The notes under the pieces: generated by a model
Seen by the model: the letters and a program-made list of their open reading frames with translations, nothing else
What the model was told of the DNA's origin: nothing
The model's database searches: none
Program-made: the position numbers and the translations under genes
Shown: one piece after another, positions 1-10,699 of the stretch
Position numbering within the stretch: the first letter of the stretch is position 1
Layout of the letters: the number at the start of each line of letters is the position of its first letter
From: Harmonia axyridis
Taxonomy: Eukaryota; Arthropoda; Insecta; Coleoptera; Coccinellidae
NCBI RefSeq assembly: GCF_914767665.1
Contig: NC_059506.1
Location: 3,100,001 to 3,164,000, forward strand
Length of the DNA stretch: 64,000 bases
Direction: 5' to 3'

Positions 1-469
1 AAATAAGACTTTTTGTAATACTCAATATTTGCATTCAGGTGCTGTATTCAATTAGCTAATTCATTCTTAATGATAAACTAAACAGTTTAAAATGGTATGA
101 AACCCTTTGTTAAGTAACTTCCAATGAGAGTCATAAATCAAAATATAATTTCTGACAATACTCAAGTTAAATACTGTGGATTATTCAAAGGACATTACAG
201 CTAGAGTCCATAAAAGGGACTCTTATCTCATTGCTCTTATTAGAGATTATCTCAGGTACCTCATATGTCAAAACCTGCAGAATCCTACAGTAGCTCAAAT
301 ATCTACTTATTTGCAACGTTGCCAATGTTCCTTCGTGTAAAGTCGGTAAGCTCCGACAACGAAACTAAAAGCGTAAAGATGACGAAACGATAAAGAAAAA
401 GACGCTTACAGAATACCGCATTCGCTCCGCTTAGCTTCGCTTCGTAACGTTATCGCTTTCGTTTGCTAT
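1..469. other. AT-rich DNA, no gene seen
   Basis: No coding frame with recognisable protein character. Bases about 330-480 are richer in CG and contain short words built on GCTTCG and AACGAAAG in both orientations, next to the end of the mariner relic. They may be its degraded terminus, but no clear inverted repeat could be placed. Confidence 0.5.
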
Positions 470-1175
470 GATAACGAAAGTTACAGAATCCTACCCCTGG
501 CCACTATTTTCTATCATCTTTCAGGCAGCGTACGCATCCCGCGTTGAAAAAACTGGTCATCTCTCAAAGCGACCCACGAATCGATTCAATTATTTACGTC
601 TTCATAAGACTGGAAGTGCTTGTCCATTGCCGTGTGCCTTTGATCGATACAAATGATAGTCCGAGCGAGCAACGTCCAACGTTTCTCTCGTTGTATTTCG
701 GCTGTTTGTCTTTTAATGCTTGTCTCAAACGCATTAATTGCATTCGATAACGATCGCAATCATTGTTTCAGTCAGTTTTAACAACTCATAATACACTACA
801 TACTGAGCATGACCTCGGATCTGTGGATATTCGGTTTGGCTGTCGACATGGAAGCATGGCCGGGATATCCTCATGATTTTCTGCGCTCGGGATTATCGTA
901 ATGAACTCATTTTTCTTCTCCAATCACAATGCCACGCTGAAATCCCTTCCGTCTTTGCCTTCAAATCAGCTGTACACAAGCAAACAAATGCCGTTCTACA
1001 TCTCTCGACTTCAACTCGTACGGCACCCAATTTCCTTGTTTCTGAATCATTCCCATGACGTTTTGAAATGGCTTGTTGCGTCACTCCTAATGATCCATTT
1101 ATTATTGCGTTTGACACAAGTCTTAATCAAGTAATGCCTCCAATTCTGCACCTTCGAAAACCTTCACTACCTAAT
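470..1175 (-). pseudogene. mariner transposase relic (DD34D type)
   Basis: On the minus strand, pieces in different frames match the C-terminal half of a classic mariner transposase: a block reading PGHASMSTAKPNIHRSEVML, then LRQALKDKQPKYNER, then SDYHLYRS-K-AHG, and finally DDQFFQRGMRTLPERW near 520-590. The usual order is kept but the frames change several times. The stretch that should carry the second catalytic Asp (HDNARPH) and the SPDLAP motif is deleted between the second and third blocks. A mariner normally encodes about 345 aa; this copy cannot. The N-terminal part is only a trace. Assignment rests on motif recognition alone. Confidence 0.8.
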
Positions 1176-1689
1176 AGTAGCCTCACCATAATTATTCGAG
1201 AGTATTAGATGAGCCTCATCCGCATATTTCTTCATATTAAATCAGAAAATTGAAACAACCCGCAAATGACGAGAATTTGGCTCGTAATCTGACATGTTCA
1301 ATCGAGAATAACTTCATGATACAAACTTAAATTCACTAATATTTCGATGGCATTATGTTTACAAATATCTAAGCTTATTGTATGACATCTACGATATATT
1401 TATTTCAACTACCACTACCACAATCTATTGCAAAATGGCGGAAGCAAATTTTTACACCTAATATTTATTCTGAATTAATCTTCAAAAAAATTCTACACAC
1501 GGAAATAACTTTGATAAGAAACAAACAAAATATTAAATTCTCAAATATATTTCTTATCGTTGAGGAATTTTATCAACAAAAAATCAATGAAAATAAAGAG
1601 TTCAGTTATCAGTAGGAGGTTTAATTTTGCTTTTGAAAAAATTGAGTATATTTAATAGATGGATATTAGGTGATCTGCGGTTGTATCAC
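1176..1689. other. AT-rich DNA, no gene seen
   Basis: Short chance reading frames only; no motif, tandem repeat or splice-bounded exon recognised. Confidence 0.5.
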
Positions 1690-1830
1690 CATATCTTTTT
1701 CATGAAAATTTCCGTGACCAATTCACATATTTTCGTATTGTATGTCCTCGATAACTTCACAAATCCTTAAGGTCTTGAATCGATTGTGAAGCATCTGCAT
1801 AGACCTCATCTTCCACGTTGCCTCAAAGAA
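1690..1830 (-). mobile_element. Tc1/mariner family-2 fragment, 3' transposase part
   Basis: The minus strand carries the degraded segment following the catalytic core of the family-2 transposase (the part around 'YVK-x-x-x-Y-x-DAPQSIQD'). It aligns by eye with 34870-34990 and 42560-42660. Neither terminus is present. Confidence 0.6.
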
Positions 1831-2597
1831 AAGAGTTTAAAGGTGTAAGGTCTAGTCACATCACTTACCCAAAAATGAAAAGAGATGTTCTATCCGATGC
1901 CAAAGTTACTGCACTAACATCTGGAGTCTGGACCACCCTGTATATCAGGTCCAAACATATACAAGGTTTCACTATCATCAACATATTGAGTAAACCAGAA
2001 ACAAATATATTTCTTGATCAAGTAAAAGGAGAGAAACAGGTGTTCAATAAATTTTCAGAGTACGATCCTGTCGATTTAATATTATGGTGGACGCGTTAAC
2101 ACTGAAAGAATCTGTTCGAATTCGTGTGTATGTTCAACAGACAACTAATAATGTGCATACATGCTCATGGTATGGGGTCTTTCGTAAAATATTTAGGGTG
2201 CATTTTCGGATGTGCTATCAGTTTTGAGTTTATTAACCTGATGGCAGTTTGTGTTGTCAATAGTGCCTTGTTTGTATCTGTAAATATTTTTTTTTCAGGT
2301 TTTTGTTGAATGACTATAGAAATTGAAATTAAACCTGGAAAGGTTGTTGCCTTTTTCTTTTTTAGTTTGGGCAACCAAACCACTGAAACTACTGGGTATA
2401 GTTCATTTTTGCGCGCATGTTTCATGGGAATAGCAGGCTATAATTTTTTCCATATGTTTTTAATTTTGGTGCTAAGAGTGAACTCAAATGATTAAACATA
2501 CAAATTTATCAAGAATTCAGGATAAATTATGTCCGGCTGCCGTGTACAAGATAACTCTTAAACGGAATGTGCTAGAGACTTGAAATTTTCAATTTGA
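1831..2597. other. AT-rich DNA, no gene seen
   Basis: A 93-codon plus-strand frame at 1818-2099 and several shorter ones have no recognised motif and lack supporting splice sites. Confidence 0.45.
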
Positions 2598-3115
2598 AAG
2601 TCTTTCCAATTAGAGGTTTCATTTTTAATGACCAGCAATCTGGATACCTGTCACTTTAGAAACTGTCATCTTTTGACATTTGACAAGAGAAACCTCCACC
2701 TTTACCAGAAATGGAACGATACAAGCTCCAACAACGGATTGAAACACAACAAAAATGCTGAAAATTTTGCAACCACTGTTTACAAAAATAAAGCACTTTT
2801 GGGCCATCGTGAAGCACCTTCTCGGCCTACAATTATGGAATAAGAGAAAAGAGCTGTTGGGACGAGTTTGTAATGTGAAAAATCAAAACTGTGTGCATCG
2901 CCCAAGAACAACTGAGAATATTGCTGCTGTAGTTTGTAGTGCTGAAAACCCAGGTTTGTCGACTCCTCGTCGATGTTGAAAATTAGGCATTCCACAAATG
3001 ACATTACCCCAGAATTTGAAGATATTGATGTGGACGACGTTTATTTTCAACGAGACGGCGCTACGTGCCACACAAGCAACGAAACAATCGCAATTTGGCA
3101 AGAAACATAATAAAG
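2598..3115 (+). mobile_element. Tc1/mariner family-2, internally deleted copy
   Basis: It begins with the family-2 terminus (TTTCCAATTAGAGGTTTC) and the shared leader 'GACATTTGACAAG'. It then has the degraded N-terminal helix-turn-helix region ('gtttACAAAAATAAAGCACTTTTGGGCCATCGTGAAG') and the 'ENIAAV' block near 2915. The coding part then jumps to the 'DVDDVYFQRDGATCHTS' catalytic-Asp region at about 3015-3080, so the middle of the transposase is missing. The right terminus is not seen. Confidence 0.7.
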
Positions 3116-3309
3116 AAGTTATGAGAACTTTTCACGCAGCAATTTTCCAATTTTCTCTTACAACTTGTACACAGTAGAATTTATGAGGTTGCGGTTTTCA
3201 CCAAATTAATTCTCTCAAAAATCGAGCTTGAAAATGTGGCATTCATTTTTTTCTAGCTCAAGATCTGAGATCCCCTGACTAGACAACCAATTTGGGGACA
3301 CATCATCAA

Positions 3310-4243
3310 AACGCGTGTTTTTTTTTGAGGTATATAACTTTAAGTTGGCATTACTGTTCAAGATGGCGACCGATTTAATATCTGTCAAGTAATTCATTCT
3401 CAGTTTGGTTTGGCAATTCATCATGAATAGACTCACGTCTGAACAACGCTTGCAAATTGTGCAATTTTATTTCGAAAATAATGGTTCTGTGCAGAATACG
3501 TATAGCGCACTACGTCCATTTAGCGATGAAACGACTTCTGGTTAAATGGCTACGTCAACAAACAAAACTGCCGCATTTGGAGTGAAGCTTATCCTCAAGT
3601 GTATTTCGAAACACCGTTACATCCAGAAAAACTGACTGTTTGGTGCGCTTTATGGGCTGGTGGAATCATTGGTCCATACTTCTTCAAAAACGATGATGGC
3701 CAGAACGTTACAGGCAATGGTGATCGGTATAGAGCCATGATTATTAACTTTTTCATTCCTGAATTGAACAACCATGATGTCCAGGAGCTGTGGTTCCAAC
3801 AAGACGGCGCAACATGTCACACAATACGTGCCACAATCGATTTATTGAAAGACACGTTTGGTGACCGCCTAATTTCACGTTTTGGACCTGTGAATTGGCC
3901 TCCAAGATCTTGTGATTTAACACCGCTAAACTACTTTCTGTGGGGCTATGTAAAGTCATTGATCTATGCGGATAAGCCACAAACCCTTGACCATTTGGAA
4001 GACAACATTTTCCGTGTTATTGCCGATATACGGACGGCCACAAATGTTGGAAAAAGTCATCGAAAATTGGACGTCCAGATTGGACTACATCCGAGCCAGC
4101 CGTGGCGGTCATATGCCAAAAATCATATTTAAAATGTAATGCCACAAGATTATCTTGCGGATAAATAAAATTCATGTCAATGGAATAATCCATCGTTGTT
4201 TTATTGCAATTTAAAGTTCTATAGCTCTATAAAAAATACCCAT
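3310..4243 (+). mobile_element. Tc1/mariner family-1 copy A (deleted)
   Basis: A 934-bp member of the commonest element in the window. The left end resembles ACGGGTGTTTTTTTTCGAGG and the right end is its imperfect complement (CTCTAAAAAAACACCCTT in better copies), next to TA. The leader and the codons for 'MNRLT-EQRLQIVQFYFEN' are followed directly by the block after the first catalytic Asp. About 120 residues of DNA-binding and early catalytic domain are absent. The frame 3599-4132 keeps 'FQQDGATCHT' and 'WPPRSCDLTPL'; spacing from Asp 2 to Asp 3 is about 36 residues. Extra changes (SDEAHFWL lost, an indel near 4035) make it non-functional. Confidence 0.9.
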
Positions 4244-4547
4244 TACTTATTATAAAATAACAATTTTAAGCTTAAATCTATTTCATGTTGATCGCCTCAA
4301 CAAAAATAGAGGAAAGTCAAGGATAATGTCGAAACAAATATTTCGGTAACAACATAGATCAAAATTTTGTTTGTATTTCACTATTGAAAATAATCCCCAG
4401 AATGCTCATGCCAAATTTTGAGAGGATTTTATTGTCTGAACCCCTGATCAAGATAAATTAACCGGTAGTAATAATATAATAACGAATCACATCATGGGCG
4501 AACGAACGAAGAGCTCAAAAGCTCTTGATGCCATGTATGTGCTTTTT
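4244..4547. other. AT-rich spacer
   Basis: No gene seen. A short stretch near 4395-4450 (ATGCTCATGCCAAATTTTGAGA) recurs diverged near 37290, so this is probably repeat-derived. Confidence 0.4.
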
Positions 4548-6560
4548 CGATTTTTTTTTATAATGCTTTCCAGAAATATTCCATTTCAAAATTTGCCATT
4601 TATACACTACAACTCAAGTATGGAATTTGGAACTTCATTCTCTTTAGCAGTCAGGCTATTAGCCTTTTACTGCTCAATCTCAATATAACTCACCTCTGGT
4701 GAGCTATTTTGATCTGCTCTAGCAGGTGGCAATATGCCACTTCAGAAGGTTTGTGTAAGTAATCATGACACAATCTCTGTGTCAGTAAGAGTTTGGCTTT
4801 AACACACACTTCCTATGGAAGTGCCATCTTAGGTCTTTTGTGTTTCCTAGGGGCTTTTTCATCATAGTCGCAAGCCTTCCTTATAAGAGGGTTTGCGTGA
4901 TTTTTCATTTTATTGAAGGTCTTCACGCTCAGATCTATTAGATGGTCGTCTAGAAATGGTATTTGTAGATCTTCATGTATCCGTACGTTGCTGACAAACC
5001 ATGGTGCATTTACGGCTCGTCTCAGGATCGTATTCTGCACGACTTGAAGTTTATGCAGATGCGTCTTTGCGGCGTATCCCCAAGCCGGACATGCGTAAGA
5101 CATGACAGGCCGAATGGTGGACTTATAGAGAAGAAGCTTGTTGGAAAGAGACATTTTGCTGCTTTTGCAAAGTAGCGGTTGCAACGCTGCCGCTGCTGTC
5201 TTTCCCTTCGTCACAGCTGATGTGACGTGTTGTTTCCAAGTAAGCTTCTTGTCAAGTATCACTCCCAAATACTTGGCCTCGTCTTTCCATTCGATCCTCC
5301 TACCGAACATTACGACATGTCCTATGGGATCTTTTTTTTTTCGACTGAAAAGAACGGCTTCTCTCTTCTCAGGGTTTACTTCGATTCCCCATCGAGCAAA
5401 CCAAGATTGAAGTCTATAGATGGCTTCCTGTAGAATTGTAGATACTTCGTTGCCATTTTGGGACACCATGAACTGGCAAGAATGGCGGTGTCGTCAGCGT
5501 ACAGTGACATGGAGGTTTTCACCGTTTTTGGCATGTCGGATACATATATTGTAAACAATATTGGAGACAGCAGAGATCCTTGCGGAACTCCGGCTGAAAG
5601 AGACCTCCGCAAGCAGTTTGTATAGCAGTCCTTTATCAAACGCTTTGGCCACATCCAAGAACACAGCCCCTGACTTGTTTGCGGTTATATCCATCCGTGA
5701 TTTGTTCCACTACTCGGAGCACTTGTTGCACAGTGGAGTGTTGGCTTTGAAAACCGAACTGTTCCAACTGTATAATCTTCTTCTCTTCTGTTATTGTCTT
5801 CAGTCTTTTCAGAATGACCGCTTCCGTAATCTTCCCTATGCGCGAGAGAAGATTGATAGGACGGTAGTTCTGCGGAAATTTAGCATCCTTACTGGCCTTG
5901 TGGATTGAAACCACGTTCGCTTTCTTCCATTCCTTCGGAAAGTACCTCAGTCGTAGCGTAGCATTGACTATATTCGTCAGTGCTACTAAGGCTTTTCGAG
6001 GGAGGTTTCGCAACGTCAAGTTATGGATGCCGTCCAGTCCTGGTGCCGTTTTCATTTTACTCGACATAATAGTGTTCTGGATTTACTGAACGGTTGCGAA
6101 ACCAATAGCTTCCGTTGATTCCTTTTTCAAGTCTTTTCTCACTTTGCGGTTGACGTCCTCGATGTGGTCTAAATCCGCATAGTTGTAAGTACAACTGCAT
6201 TGGCTTTCGAGGTTATCCGCGAAAGCTTCAGCCTTTTCTTCTGGACTGTATACCATTCCTTGTAAACCGTGAATCGGTGGGGTTGGTTTTCTATCTGAGC
6301 GCAGTACTTTGGCCATCCGCCAAACACTGTTGTCTTCTGTGGAAAGAGAGATTAGTTTCTCTTCCCAACGATCATCCCGGACCTTTCTGAGAGCCCCCTT
6401 GACTCGAGCGTTGAGCTGATTGAACACTCGACGGTCATCAGGGCTGAGTGTGTTCTGAGCTCTACGCCTCGCTCTATGCTTCTCCCTGATAAGCTCCTTG
6501 ATATCTTCTGGGACTCAAGTATGAGTTTTAAAATGACTCCTTCGTTCGTCATAATTTCCA
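4548..6560 (-). mobile_element. Jockey-like LINE, 5'-truncated, reverse transcriptase relic
   Basis: Minus-strand pieces in several frames give, in order, a pre-RT linker (6083-6427), the RT core with KTAPGLDGI and NYRPINLLS (5636-6067), 'FLDVAKAFDK' (about 5640), 'AGVPQGSLLSPILF' and the catalytic 'YADDTAI' (about 5490-5590), and the thumb/C-terminal region (4813-5469). The 3' UTR runs to an A-run read as T at 4551-4559, as expected for a target-primed insertion. The endonuclease and ORF1 are absent, so the copy is 5'-truncated at about 6560. At least four frame breaks make it dead. Clade assignment (Jockey) is by resemblance. Confidence 0.88.
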
Positions 6561-7261
6561 CAAATCATGACGCGCAATTATGATGCCCTTATAATATTAC
6601 GTACGATTAACATACAAATGAAAAATAATATGTAGAATTATGATTCGAAAGTGTAACAATCCTACCTAATCAACATTTTTTGCTTATAAATTCTAATAAA
6701 TGAATTAAATAACAATTTTGAATGATGGTAACAAATAAGTACACTCAAAAAGCTAACTTGTATGCGTGAAAGTATAATAGTAGGTATACCACATCTAGGT
6801 TAATGGTTGTTAAAGACAGATAAGACAACTATAAAACGATATAACATAATATATAAAACGCGTGAGAAGCTGAATTAATGTATTGTGGGTACAAGTTCAT
6901 TATGATCCACATAATTCATTTTGGTTTTCACGTAGGTTTAATACATACCTACTTTTCTTCATTACGTGTAAGTAATAAATCACCGAAGGTCATACCTATT
7001 GTTACCGGAAATTCTTTTAAGATTACAAATATTTTGGAAAGTATTCCTTGTCAAACCACTCATAATACAGAGGAAGAGGAAAATGTTCTCCATACAATTG
7101 GATCTTTAATGATCATAGGTGGGAATAATATTTCCAAACCTCTTGGGTTTAGAATGAAAATATCTAATTTTAAAATAATATATAAGTTTTTGGATTCGGA
7201 ACTAACGTTTCATTAGTTTCAATATTATCGAATTATGTATTGTAAAAATATTCCGTAATGA
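6561..7261. other. AT-rich spacer
   Basis: A 112-codon plus-strand frame at 6878-7216 has no recognised motif and biased, AT-driven composition. Nothing else is seen. Confidence 0.4.
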
Positions 7262-8645
7262 TGTACAGGGTGATTCATTGAGATAGCCTATTACACGTTT
7301 ATGGAAAAATAAACATAATTTTCTGCTAAAAATTTGCATATGGGGGTTTGAGACAATGATCTTTCTCCCTAGAATATTTTAGACCTCTTTAACTTCCGGT
7401 TATACCGGAAACAGACTACTATCTTTCTCATTTTGAATGGCGCACCCAATATATTATTGCAACCTTTAATAGCTTATTTTATGACAATTTCAGTAATTTG
7501 CCATAACTTGGCTAGAAACCCAACGGTTCTTGTTTGCCCCAAGGACTCACGTTTTTTTGAATATTTCCGCAGAAAAAGTTTTATTTTCGATTATGCCAAT
7601 ATGTAGTATTATAATACTGTTTGTTTCCAAAACTGTACGAGGTGTTTATTAGAAAATCATAAACTTGGACAAATCAAATTAATCAAAACTCAAGATTTTC
7701 AAATTGCTACCTGTATTTTTTATTCTGTCAGTCGGTGCTATGTGTGAAAAGAGGGGAGGTTACCTCAAATGACAACTTTTAGAGTTATGGAGCAAAAATA
7801 TGAACTAAGGAAAAACCGCTATTTATTACTGAGTGAAGCAGTCTGTGACTTCCGGAAAACATGGAATGAAACTAAAATTCGATGTTTCGATAACTTAATT
7901 CTACATTTTTCATGAATTATAATCATTTATTCGTAATTGAACATTTTATTGGTTTCTGAATTCTCGACATTCCATACGAACAATTAATTACAATTAGTGA
8001 AATGTTGAATTTAGTTATCAGAATTTTAGTTTCTTTATATGTTTTCCGGAAGTCACAGACTATTCCCCTCATTTAGTTCATGTTTTTTCCTCGATAACTC
8101 AAGTTTTGGGTATAGGGTTTGCTTGAGTTAACCCCCCCTTTTTTATACGTAGAATAGATTGAAACAATAAAATTATTGGTTGAAATTTGAAAATCTTGAA
8201 TTTTGATGAATTTGAGCTGTCCAAGTTCATGATCTTCTCATAAACACTACATTTACATTTTTGGTTCAACCAATTTAAAATGAAAAAAGTCAAAAAAATT
8301 TGAGTCCACGTCGTAACCATTTTTTTTATAAGAATCTCATGTGGGTACTACACATAAATTAATAAAATAAAAATGAATAACTCATAAACTGTTCGTCTTA
8401 TACCCAAGTTAAGGCATGCATATTACTGAAATTGTCATCAATTAAACTCATGCAATAATATACTGGGTGGATCATTTAAAATGAGAAAATAGTAATTAAT
8501 TAGTTGAAGAGGTCTGGAATTATTTTAGGGAGAAAGATTATTGTCTCAAACTCAAATATACAAATTTTTAGCACAAAATTATGATTGGTTTTCCATAAAC
8601 CTTTATAGGCTATCGCGGTGAATCGCCTTGTTTATTGCTTATTTA
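7262..8645. repeat. 1.4-kb foldback (long inverted repeat)
   Basis: The outer ends are TACAGGGTGATTCATTGAGA at 7262 and, inverted, GGCTATCGCGGTGAATCGCC near 8610-8635. Matching inner blocks occur all the way in. 'GTTTGAGACAATGATCTTTC' (7346) pairs with 'GGGAGAAAGATTATTGTCTC' (8529), and 'GTGACTTCCGGAAAACAT' (7847) pairs with 'ATGTTTTCCGGAAGTCAC' (8038). The centre is near 7950, so each arm is about 690 bp with roughly one difference every few bases. No coding sequence is recognised inside. Confidence 0.8.
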
Positions 8646-9039
8646 AAAATTATCCCATTTAGCTCTATACAACAACCGGTATAAAATATTTTCAACACGT
8701 ATAAGGATAATCAGCACAGCTTGTTAGCAAATATGATGGGTCTTTCAACGTGACTGATCAAATTTGATGTGGCTATTGAAATAACATTTTTGTTTATATG
8801 GAGAAAAATTAAAATTTCGTTAACGAAAAAATGTCGAAAAAGGGCACCTGACTTGAATAACTAGCTCCTAAAATCAGATCCTGAAAATCGGCAGTATAAA
8901 AAATTCACAACGCTAAAAAAACTGCACACAAATCACCTTCCTAACTTTCGAAACCCAATACCATCGCGTTGTATAAGATGATAAAGGACCGGTATCTCAG
9001 TTTCTCAACGGTCCCCATAATTTGCAACGCGAGAGAAAA
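8646..9039. other. no gene seen
   Basis: AT-rich, unassigned; it lies between the foldback and the duplicated upstream segment. Confidence 0.4.
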
Positions 9040-9190
9040 GAAGACAGTCGCACGCTATCAATCCGCATAATTAATGAAATCATAATATTGATTTACTGGG
9101 TTTTCCTTTCCTTACACGATCTTTCTCCACACCATCCTGCCAGAGATCTAGAAAGTAAAATCTGGATGACATCATTCATCACCAGACGAC
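9040..9190 (+). repeat. upstream copy of a segment duplicated next to the gene A promoter
   Basis: From AAGACAGTCGCACGCTATCA to CATCACCAGACG this segment is clearly the same as 12765-12910, in the same orientation, with about 80% identity by eye. The two copies are 3.7 kb apart. The second copy ends about 20 bp before the GC-rich promoter region of gene A. Confidence 0.8.
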
Positions 9191-9403
9191 TATCTAGACA
9201 AAAGTAAAATTATTACATAAGGTTATTTTGTAGAGGATCGATTGAGGGCAGAAATTAAAAAGAAACGATGAAAACCATGCAAGGGTGTAGATCTTTTTTA
9301 TTCTTGGGGGGAATTTTTTTCTTTTGACGACTTCTCATATTTGTAATGTGAGAAAAAGAGGTTTGATAACGAAGTTTGAACCAAATTCCTCTAAAAAATA
9401 GCT

Positions 9404-9730
9404 ATTTTCGGCAACCGTCCGGGAAGTGCTCACTTCCCGGACGCTTTTTCTCTGAGAAAGTAGCATTTTCCGGCCTAGTCCGGAAAGTACGTACTTCCCG
9501 GACTAGGCCGGAAAAGAATCACGTCGTTCGTGTCATTGTGAATATGAAAATCTTGGTAGGGATATTTTTAATAAATGCAGTTGATCATTACCATAGCAAC
9601 CGAGATAACGGCTGACAGTTCATCATATGAAATTAGTTGTCAAAAATTCGCATGTTTTTTGACCGCAATCGCAATAAAATATGGAAAGCAGCAGCGATAG
9701 TGTTATTCTACACGGTTGCCGAAAAAATAT
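9404..9730. repeat. hairpin-rich element with inverted ends
   Basis: TATTTTCGGCAACCGT at about 9405-9420 is inverted at about 9713-9730 (ACGGTTGCCGAAAAAATA), bracketing 327 bp. Inside are two strong hairpins. 9416-9443 has 13-bp perfect arms around CT. 9466-9515 is a loop-less palindrome with 25-bp arms and one mismatch, built on CCGGCCTAGTCCGG. The composition is far more GC-rich than its surroundings. It is likely a non-autonomous DNA element; the superfamily is not determined. Confidence 0.65.
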
Positions 9731-9865
9731 TGTACGCAACACGCCCGAAAATGGTTTTTTTTGGATTCACCGAATTTTGTCTATTCGTCCAAAAAAACCC
9801 TATTTTCCGGACTTGTTACGTGAATTACTATTTTAATTACCGATTCGATTGTTCATACCTTATAC

Positions 9866-10160
9866 ACAGTGTTCCTAAATTGGAGGTACGAAGAAATTGA
9901 GAGATCCCATGGATAATTTAAAGAATAAAACCCCCCATGAATATGGGCTCGCAAACGCTTTTTTTTAGAGGTAGAGGGTGTCTCTTGTAGTCCTTCTTTC
10001 TGTGGCAGATACGACAAAACTATAAGAAACCAAAAAGCGTAGTAGGTACTAGACCAGAGTTTTTTTTTTCATTTTTCTAAACTACCAGTAATCCAACAGG
10101 AAAAAGTTCTTCAATTGCAATTTTTTGTCAAGCTATCCATTTTGAATCGACTATACAGGA
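9866..10160. repeat. interspersed repeat with ACAGGGTG-like ends
   Basis: The block 'TGTTCCTAAATTGGAGGTAC...GATCCCATGGATAATT...CGCAAACGC...GGGTGTCTCTTGTAGTCC' recurs diverged at 19980-20100 and, with its downstream part, at 20270-20490 and 22370-22760. It is inverted or partial near 30480-30640. No coding capacity recognised. Confidence 0.65.
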
Positions 10161-10699
10161 TGTTACTAAATTGGTGGTACAAATGAAAAAGATAGATCCT
10201 CGTATCATTTCAAGAAAAAAGTCCTGTAACATTTTTTGTGATTCCCTCCATTTAATTAATGATTTAACTGAAGGGAAGAACCTATTATTACAATGAAGAA
10301 AAAACACTACGTAATTCGTTTTGCAATTTAAATAACCATAGTTTTCTTAAGACCTAAAAAAATCTTGAAACTTAAATGCTGTGTAGTTCGGTAATGAAGC
10401 ATTTGCGGACACATATTTATGTCTCATTTTAACCAGAAAAATACACCCCTGAAATCTGATACTTGAAATATAAGGTGTTCCATTTAAAACACACCAACTC
10501 TCCTCCATATCTCTAAAACAGTAATCATTTTTTATGATATGTTATGAGTATCAAATAGGAAAACCATAAAAATTACTGAAAAAAATGTTTTCGAACTTTT
10601 CAAACAGAAATCAAGATATACATATCGAAATATTTGAAACAGTCATTTTTCAGAAACACCCTGTAACTCGAGAACGAATCTACTATACCTATCTAGGAG

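Noticed and set aside
6878..7216. 112-codon plus-strand frame
   Set aside because: AT-driven composition, no motif, no splice or promoter context; treated as chance.
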